Positions 56,601-64,000 of a stretch of 64,000 bases of DNA are shown piece by piece; position 1 is the first letter of the stretch, and each line of letters begins with the position of its first letter. This stretch comes from Branchiostoma lanceolatum (lineage: Eukaryota > Chordata > Leptocardii > Amphioxiformes > Branchiostomatidae), in the NCBI RefSeq assembly GCF_035083965.1, contig NC_089723.1, positions 5,293,501-5,357,500 on the forward strand, written 5' to 3'. The notes beneath the pieces are model-generated. The model had not been told where the DNA came from, made no database searches, and saw only the letters and a program-made list of their open reading frames with translations. A program made the position numbers and the translations under genes.

Positions 56601-58652
56601 GCCTCTAGTTCTTGCAGAAATAACCTCCAGACAAAGTCAACTCTGACAGTCCCTCACTTTAGCTAATGGCCTTCTCAAAACAACAGTTATTAACTGAAAG
56701 GGCATTGTGTTAAAATGCTTAGTATGTTTTGTTCAAGCATGCGTCTGTAGAGTTTTACGGTCATTTGACCTATTAGAAAACCCTGGGTCCGGATAAAATT
56801 TGAAACAAGGAAAAATGATGCAGGATTGACATTTTTTCTGGCTTCGTTCCTTTCGCTTGTGATTGCCCTCTTCAGGAAATTTTGTAATTTTATCATGATT
56901 GTCAAGCAACTTTTTGTCTTCAGGATTGTCTAATACTTTATGTTGTTAATCCATCCACATCAACCGATTGAATCGTTTCGATTTAAAAACAAAATCATAA
57001 TTATGAAAGCTGTCCCGTATTCTTAAAAAGTGTGAGGGACTGTGAGAGTTGAAGTGTCTGGCTTAGACCTAAGGGTTTCCCCTTTCCTTTCACATTTCTC
57101 TTCCCTAACCCACCACCTTTATTATCGAGAAAGCAGCGTCTGCAATTGGCCTCCTATCATAGTGCTTCTACGACCCTTGCACCCTGTTATTTACAGTCTA
57201 TCCTGCCTGTATGTACATTTCTCCACAGACCTGCTTGTGTCAAATCAACGTACGTACACATACATGTCTAAGCCAACCAATCAGACCATAGCTACAATTC
57301 CAGCTGACCAATCACAGATGGCAGCAAATATTTGAATACAATACAGACTGATGGAAAACATGACTGTTGAAAACGTGTAAAAATCATGCAGTCAAATCAC
57401 AGCAAACTTACAAGTAATGCTATACATGATTAAAGTGTTGTAGATCAAACATGCAAAATGATTTCTTACATGATTCCGTTTTAACCTATTCTACAAAACA
57501 TCAGAAATATGAAACGGGTGAATGATTTATATTTAGTCTTCCATTTGCATTAATATTGCTCTAATCTAATTTGTAGTTTAACTATATAGAGGACATGTTT
57601 CTGAATGAAATATAGACAACCTTTCTTTTTTCTACATTTGTTACTTTTTTCTCTACAGGCTTGGTTAGAATGTTAGATTCTACAGTTAGTGGTGTTATAG
57701 ACTCTCTAGATTTTAATGCAGAGGCCTTAGCCTTGGGTGAGAACAACATTCATTATTCTATAGAATATCCAGACTTTGTGATAACTGGTGCATTTAATAT
57801 TTACTAAGCTGCATATAGTCGTCTTCTACTTGTATCACTTGTTATCGAACATCTGGTGTTATTAATCTAGAAGCTTTTTGTTGCTAATAAGCTGAAACTT
57901 TCTCGGCTAGAACTCTGTGCCGCTGCTAGACTTGAGTGTATGGATGGTTCGAGAAACCCTCTTTCTCTTAGCTTGTGGTCTACTGTGGCAATTCATCCTA
58001 ATAATAACAATTTCCGACTATATTCTCTACGTATGGTAAGCGTGTAATGACAATATAGATCTCGGTTGTTCCCTACAAGGAAACCTACATCTATATATAG
58101 TCTGAGTAGTGATCATTATTGTCTAGCACCAGTACTACAGTCTAACAGGTTTGTTGTCTAAGTCTGTACAGGTATGGAACGGAGAGCTCACTAGCCTAGA
58201 ACCCCTAACAGATTAAATAAGATAGCCTGGGGCAGCAGTAGCGTTGTTGGCTCCAGGACTGCCCATACATGTAGCTGGGAGCATTACAAAGAAAGGTTGC
58301 TGTCTAATTTACATTCTTGAGCTTGCATGTAAAGCCAACACTGGTGCAGTAAGCTCAATTCATAGTGGAAATCTTTGCAGCCAGCAGTTATCTTACATTG
58401 TAGAATTCCTTTGTTGGAAGCTGACGACAAGGCTAACATTATCAGAATAGGGAGGGCTGGAATATCCTATTCTTCTACTACTAGAAGTGGCCATTTTAAA
58501 CTTCTAGAGTTTGCTGCCTTTTCAGTGCTTTTCCTTGAAGTTGAAGATGTTACGTTCAACATTATGTGTTTTAGACACTGCTGGCATGCACAGTCCTAAC
58601 CACTGTGAATTGGTCTTCTTGCACGCTAGTGCAGCACTATAATTCCTAATGC
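53616..58652. other. GLUT12-like 3' region and convergent intergenic stretch
   Basis: It contains a SINE copy at about 53822-53990, candidate AATAAA signals near 54440 and 55210 for the plus-strand gene, the tandem duplication at about 55388-55545, a dispersed GGTGGTC-type repeat at about 55600-55870, and an isolated exon-like segment at 57660-57738. The 3' end of the minus-strand ferlin transcript must also fall here if its last alternative exon is used. No other gene is recognised. Confidence 0.5.
53822..53990 (+). repeat. SINE copy, tRNA-derived family
   Basis: Diverged tRNA-like head with GGTTTGAGTCC as B box, then CTTGGGAAAGGCACTTTACA and the CACCCTGGTGTAAAAATAGG block. It lies about 200 bp past the GLUT-like stop codon, so it is probably transcribed within the 3' UTR. 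Confidence 0.65.
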
Positions 58653-58833
58653 CTACACACCAAACATTTTCTTAACGGTGTATCCAGGCATAGAATACAG
58701 GATCAGTACAACGAAAGCCAGCAGGATGAGAGCTATGATTACCTTGATCAGTAACCATTTGTAATTTGCCCACACAAAGTTCCACAATAGTTTGATGGGC
58801 ATAAGGAACCACATAGCTGACGAATCCGGGCGG
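58653..58833 (-). CDS. Ferlin alternative terminal exon 5 (membrane anchor)
   Basis: 181-bp exon: acceptor TTCAAG, one nucleotide of a split codon, 59 further codons and a stop. It encodes RPDSSAMWFLMPIK, a juxtamembrane NYKWLLIK, a hydrophobic segment of about 20 residues, and a short luminal end YSMPGYTVKKMFGV. This is the C-terminal anchor architecture of ferlins, closest in ending to otoferlin as I recall (YSxPGYxVKKxxGA). It lies only 91 bp beyond the stop of the neighbouring exon at 58925, so these two probably share a 3' UTR and poly(A) site. The C2-domain body lies outside the window to the right. Confidence 0.88.
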
Positions 58834-58924
58834 CTTGAATAATAAGTCAATGATACAAGGGTGAATTCTACAGTTAGAATTGAACAGTACTTGATTAGAA
58901 TTAAACAGTACTTGATTAGAATTA

Positions 58925-59105
58925 CTATACATTGAATATTTTCTTGATAGTGTACCCTGGCATGGAGTAAAACAATAGCACGAGGAACGCTATGAGGACC
59001 AGCGCCAGTATTACCTTTATTACCAGCCATTTGTAATTTCTCCAAAGGAAGTAGCAAACCGCTTTGATTGGCAAGAGGAACCACAGAGCAGAGGAATCCG
59101 GTCGG
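58925..59105 (-). CDS. Ferlin alternative terminal exon 4 (membrane anchor)
   Basis: 181 bp with the same entry phase; acceptor GTTCTAG. The product begins RPDSSALWFLLPIKAV, then a WRNYKWLVIK juxtamembrane stretch, a TM segment, and ends YSMPGYTIKKIFNV. It is most similar to the exon at 58653, suggesting that pair arose from a local duplication. The terminal Asn replaces the Gly found in the other four copies (FNV against FGV or xGA). Confidence 0.88.
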
Positions 59106-59672
59106 CTAGAACAAGAAGCGTTGGAATATGAAATGTCTGTCCTGCTGCCGCAAAACCTAACTTGGGAAAGCACCTTGGCTTTGGCAAGGCACCAGGTTGG
59201 GTTTTGAGTGATTCAAAAATACCTAACTTTGGAGATTGGATGTACAGCATACATTTGTGCTAGCTTTAATTTTTTGTCCTCTTGGAATATCCTTCTTTTG
59301 TTTAAGGAAGACAGTGGACTTTTGGAAGGCTTGAAATATCAGCATGGAAAATTCTTCGATCTCTGCAGACAGAATGATGGCTTGTTCTCCTTATGGTTGA
59401 TAAAAATGACTAACACAGAATTTTACATTGAAGTCACAAAAATATTTAAAAACTTCACCAAACATCAAAAGTCCACAAATTTGGACAAAAAAGTCTTCCA
59501 GACAAAATAAGTAAAAATAATTTACAATCAAATCTAAAACATGCTGGTTTCCTCCAACCTTACTTAATTCACATTTTCCATCTTTGCGGCACCTGGGCAT
59601 TAGTTTTAGACTCAAACCTTCAAAAGGAACACCTAACCACGTCTTTCGTTGCCATGCCGATCTTACTAATGC

Positions 59673-59853
59673 CTAAGCACCGATCATCTTTTTGGTGAGG
59701 TATCCAGGCATAGAGTAAAAGAAGAGAACAAAGATGGCCACCACGCAGAGGATGACAACAAATTTGATGATGAACCACTTGTAGTTGCGCCAAATGAAGA
59801 ACCAGAGCTGCTTGATAGGGCCGAACACAAACGCCATAGTGTGGTCGGGGCGG
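59673..59853 (-). CDS. Ferlin alternative terminal exon 3 (membrane anchor)
   Basis: 181 bp, same phase; acceptor CTTCACAG. It encodes RPDHTMAFVFGPIKQLWF, WRNYKWFIIK, a TM segment rich in Val and Phe, and ends YSMPGYLTKKMIGA. It is the most divergent of the five: SSALW is replaced by HTMAF, and the TM composition differs. Splicing to it would change the residues next to the last cytosolic C2 domain and the anchor itself. Confidence 0.88.
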
Positions 59854-61414
59854 CTGTGAAGAGAAACAAAATAGGACATGTTAGAAATGTAACATTACGT
59901 TGTAGATGATGAAGATGAAAGCATACCCTGTCTGACAATGTTGAAGGTTTAGTGAGCTTCTTTTTTTTCTTCTCATTTTTCTTCAAACAAAATTATTATT
60001 GTGAAATGTTAAGAATATTTGGGACATCTATGCTGTGCCAATTATAAATATTTGGGAAATTTATTTGGTATCAACAGCAGGGAGGGTATGCTTAAGTTCT
60101 CCTAGGACAGTATCCTTTGCTTTTTTGTGGGTGAGACCAATGAGTTACCAAAAGTATGATTGTCATACATTAAAAAAATACTTTTTTGTTAAATTTCAAA
60201 AAAAAGTTCATATTTTTCCAACCGAACAACAAAGGCTCAGTTGTCATACTTTTTTGTCTGCAAGAAAGAATAGTGTCCTTGGCAGACAAGGTCATCCTCA
60301 GAACTACACAAACGTTAAATACAATAAACATCACTATATTGCACAGACAACAATGCATGCTACGTGTACAATGCACACTCTCTCATGCAGGAACAAGCAA
60401 GCATTGAAATAAAAACGTACACAGTACAATATCCTTTCTCCATGCCAAGGGAAAGGAGTATGATCAAACTTGAGTGAAAAACAACACCAGCATTCAAGGA
60501 TATAATGATTGACAACACGCGACATTAGACTCGGCCTACATGCAGTAGTAGAGGATAAGCTCAGACAAGGGAAAAATCAAACTGAGACCAAAAATCACAA
60601 AGGAGTCTCAGGTCCAAATACATGGCTTAGCGTAGCTGTGCATGATCTGCTTGTAGAAAATGATTCAGGATGAGGGTATGATGGGGGTTACAGTGGAGTG
60701 GATGTGGATCTTGTAACCGTCTCTTCATACATAGTAACACATGGTGGGAAACAGAACCACCAATGTCCTGATGAGCAGTTCAACAAGTCTACAAATAAAT
60801 TCAGGCAACCCGGTTGTTCACTGACTTTGGTGATCTCAGTTCTTATTTTCCATGTCAAAGGATTTTTGTCTAGGGGATTGGGACATAGAGCAGCTTTTTT
60901 CCGGAAGGCACAAACTTGACGGTAGATTCAATATTTTCTGTTTTGAAGACATTGGGGAAGCAAAGCCCAGTGTCTGGGCATCCGAGTTTTCGAAGCCACC
61001 CAGCGAGTCATTACCGATATAGGCTCAGTTGCTAACTCACTGGTATTACGATCCGTTCGCTGTCCAATCATTCAAGAGAGAACATTGGGAGATCTGTATG
61101 TGCACTACACATGAAGAGAGGAGAGTACAACCAAACCATGGAGAACGGAATTTGAACCTGAGATGGTCTGTGTGAATGGTAACATAAAGGAAATGATGCA
61201 AAGGTCTCTAGCTGTGAGAACATAAACATGCTTCGTCCAACTGCCATTTCTTACAGCATGAAAGGCAGGGATTGCATGCAACACCGATGGTGTTATTACA
61301 GTGTGAACACTTATGATGAGGAAGAAAATGCATAGTAGGGATGTGAGTTTTTTTTAGAAGTACTCAGTTGTTGCTACCTATGAGATTTGTAGGTACAGGA
61401 CAACTTAGAGTGAT

Positions 61415-61595
61415 CTATGCTCCCAGCATCTTCTTAACCATGTAGCCAGGTGCAGAGTATAGGAGCAGGCCTATGAAGGCCGCGAGAAGTAAGACGCAAA
61501 GAACTTTGATGATAGTCCACTTGTAATTCTTCCACAAGATGTACTTGAGAGATTTGAGAGGGCTCAAACACCACAGAGCCGAAGAGTCAGGTCGA
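61415..61595 (-). CDS. Ferlin alternative terminal exon 2 (membrane anchor)
   Basis: 181 bp, same phase; acceptor TTGTTCAG. It encodes RPDSSALWCLSPLKSLKYI, KNYKWTIIK, a Leu-rich TM segment, and ends YSAPGYMVKKMLGA. It is the close sister of the exon at 63015, with about 25 nucleotide differences by eye. Its acceptor and upstream 120 bp have been copied twice more further upstream (61660-61900), without the coding part. Confidence 0.88.
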
Positions 61596-61654
61596 CTGAA
61601 CAAAGAGGACAAGAGAGAATAGAAAAAGACCAATAAATACATTTGTCACAAAAT

Positions 61655-61905
61655 TCTTTTTTTTTTAGTTTTAGGTAGATTTCTGGTGCTCAATCAGCCA
61701 CTGTTCTGGTCTGCAACATCGACTGAACAAAGAGGACAAGAGAGAATAGAAGACCAATAAATACATTTGTCACAAAATTCTTTTTTTTTTAGTTTTGGGT
61801 AGATTTCTGGTGCTCAGTCAGCCACTGTTCTGGTCTGCAACATCGACTGAACAAAGAGGACAAGAGAGAATAGAAGAAGACCAATAAATACATTTTTCAC
61901 ACAAT
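61655..61905. repeat. Tandem intronic duplications of a ferlin splice-acceptor region
   Basis: The segment CGACTGAACAAAGAGGACAA and its following sequence (AAATACATTTGTCACA, a poly-T run, TAGATTTCTGGTGCTCA, TCTGGTCTGCAACAT) occurs three times in tandem with a period of about 130 bp, starting from the acceptor of the exon at 61415. The coding part is not repeated, only the region starting at the acceptor side. Confidence 0.85.
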
Positions 61906-63014
61906 TCTTGTCTTTTTTTCTGTTTTGGGTTAAGATTTCTGGTGCTCGATCAGCCACTGTTCTGGTCTGCAACGTTCTGTCTCTTGTTGATAGAGAAAGA
62001 GTTCTTTCTTGGTCAGAAGAAGAAACTGGTTGTGTGTTTGTTTCGTTTTACTCAAAAGCTCAATGCAGGGAAGAAGTATATGGCAAAGAATAGAGATATG
62101 ATCTTACAAAGTCTTATTCTGAAGTTTGTGATGTCCAAATTTAATGAAGTCTACTAAAACAGAACGTTCAGTGGTTTTAGAATTTGGGGTCAGCATTTTC
62201 TGAGAAATCTGTGATACTACAGGGTCATTGATACACCTGTCATTCAGCGGGAAAATCTATCAGCCAACGAGTCTGCAAGCTTTAAATGACATATTTAGCA
62301 GAACTATCCAGCTGGTATTTTCTCGATCATTGAGAAATTTTCAGAGATCAGCCAATGTTTGCATGTCCCCTGGCCACATCTACATGTAATGTGATAGAGT
62401 TGATTTTCAGGTGCAAATATGCTCGACTTTCTGGCAATTTTGAGATTTGGTGACCTTCTGGCTCATCAAGTGTAGACAGGGCCATTAGGGGCAGTCTTTC
62501 TTGGCTAACGTTTCATCAAAAGGCAAGAAGAACAACAGGGCAAAACCTACATCTCCATTGCAGATCAACAAATATATAGCCAAAGCTTGTCAACTGCCTG
62601 ACAGGGATTTTAGGGGCATCCTTTCTGGGCTAAGTTTTCATGAAAAGACATTAGAGGCAGCAGTCAAGTCAGGTTTACAGGGCAAAATCTACATCTCCAT
62701 TGCAGCTCTGACTTGCAATTTCAGGTGGTTCTACATGGATAAATAGTTGTGATGTAGAAAGAGTGGTGAAAAGTTTATGACTCAGTGATCTGTGCTGTGA
62801 AATAATCAAGGGATGCATCAAAATGAAAACCAACAACTTGCACATGCACCATCTCTTTGTTGTGCCCATCTCTTAACAACTGTGCTTCTGGTTCTCTACT
62901 CACAATGCTCAAAAGAAAAGGAACCTTGCTAGAACAAAGAAACGCTGGAGGAAAAGAAATCTCAGCTGGTATACTTGTACCTATCCTGTCTACATGTAGT
63001 AGAGTACACACAGC

Positions 63015-63195
63015 TTATGCCCCAAGGATCTTCTTAACCATGTAGCCGGGCGCAGAGTAAAGGAGCAGGCCTATGAAAGCCGCGAGCAGTAAGACACAAA
63101 GGATCTTGATGATCGTCCACTTGTAGTTCTTCCATAAGATGTGCTTGAGAGATTTCAGTGGGCTCAAGAACCACAGGGCCGAAGAGTCAGGGCGG
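63015..63195 (-). CDS. Ferlin alternative terminal exon 1 (membrane anchor)
   Basis: 181 bp, the first met by a transcript entering from the right. The acceptor CACTCCCAG has a pyrimidine-rich tract. It encodes RPDSSALWFLSPLKSLKHI, KNYKWTIIK, a TM segment and YSAPGYMVKKILGA, the copy most like the vertebrate otoferlin C-terminus as I recall it, including PLKS and VKKILGA. Ferlins are tail-anchored, multi-C2-domain, calcium-dependent membrane fusion proteins. The upstream exons are outside the window; no further ferlin exon is recognised in 63196-64000. Confidence 0.9.
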
Positions 63196-64000
63196 CTGGG
63201 AGTGAGGGAAGGAGGGAAAGAAGAAATGAAGGTATGGGGACGTTACAACAGGTTGACAGTTATGTGAGTTTGTAGACAGAGAGATCACATGTGGTGTAAG
63301 TGTAGCAAATGAAGTGGGGTTAGTTGGAGTATCTCAGCTGCAACGATGCGTGATGACGATGCTGTATGGACGATTGACAACTAGTACTGTAACAGCATAA
63401 CTGCATTGTGTACACATGTTAAGGAGGGAAGGTGGGCCTGGTTGTACAGGTGAAAATGACAATAGTTGATAATTTTACTTCATAATTGTGAAAAGAATGA
63501 CGGAGGCAAATCAAATAAGTCCCACTTCTTTAGTTGTCAGCTGTGAAGGGCCACATGTACATGGCAATGTTGGGAGGAGTTTTTGAGTGTATGATACACA
63601 AATTCAAATTGCACAATCAGCTATTTCAGTGAAGCATTTGGACCTAAGAAACCTTTGGCATTGATAGCTTGTCTGTTAAGGGTGGGATTATTCCACATGT
63701 CAAGATAATGGGTGAAGGGAATTCGAAGAAAGATCACAGGAGGGCATGAGGTAGGGAAGAGGTGTGATGGTGGTTTTGATTTCTTTTGATCTGTCAGAAG
63801 TACATCATTGTCCTTTAAGATATGTATGTGATGATTAACACCAATGATGTGTGCACGGTTTAGTACTTGAAAGACGCTGCTGTAGGGAGACAGTAATGAT
63901 AGTTTTCAGCTCTGCACGTAAAACAGTAAGGAGAGACAACAGACGACCACACAGGTCGTTTTTGTACAGACAAAATTGAACACCACGTTTGCAGCGGTCT
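63196..64000. other. Probable ferlin intron, right edge
   Basis: No exon is recognised. The region should be the intron preceding the terminal exon array of the minus-strand ferlin gene. Confidence 0.5.

Overview
This looks like a piece of an amphioxus (cephalochordate, Branchiostoma-like) nuclear genome. The evidence is intron-rich animal genes of chordate type (a prokineticin-type receptor, GLUT12-like and otoferlin-like genes), canonical GT-AG introns, and a dense load of short mobile elements, tRNA-derived SINEs, CR1-type LINE sequence and minisatellites. The genus is an inference; the families are read from the sequence and from recalled family features, not from a search.

Layout, left to right. 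3.1-4.6 kb (+): a two-exon BTB/KCTD7-14-like gene. 6.6-16.8 kb (-): a ten-exon papain-family protease of the 26/29-kDa protease / counting-factor-associated protein D type, complete at 545 codons, with several introns enlarged by transposons and a pentanucleotide satellite. 17.1-18.8 kb (+): a 5'-truncated CR1-type LINE with intact target-site duplications and a 471-codon reverse transcriptase frame. 18.8-21.3 kb: a head-to-tail pair of about 0.8-kb repeats, one carrying a nested inverted-repeat element. 23.6-25.4 kb (-): a two-exon prokineticin-receptor-like GPCR. 26.7-27.4 kb: a 34-bp minisatellite. 28.2-33.9 kb and 35.4-43.1 kb (-): two head-to-tail copies of a phosphotriesterase-related (PTER) gene. 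The distal copy is complete (7 exons, 351 aa); the proximal copy has no recognisable first exon. 40.8-42.4 kb: a 34-bp satellite inside intron 1 of the distal PTER gene. 43.9-53.6 kb (+): a 15-exon GLUT12/SLC2A12-like sugar transporter (643 aa), divergent from PTER. 58.6-63.2 kb (-): five tandem versions of the last coding exon of an otoferlin-like ferlin, whose body lies beyond the right edge.

The most striking observations are: (1) the five-fold array of 181-bp alternative terminal exons, each encoding a complete ferlin membrane anchor and its own stop; (2) a family of small inverted-repeat elements with exact 9-bp target duplications (Mutator-like), whose terminal motif is repeated in every unit of the 1.65-kb satellite; and (3) patchy near-identity between the PTER copies confined to exons, suggesting gene conversion. 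Exon boundaries were set by hand from splice consensus and reading phase; all complete gene models keep frame throughout. None has transcript support here.
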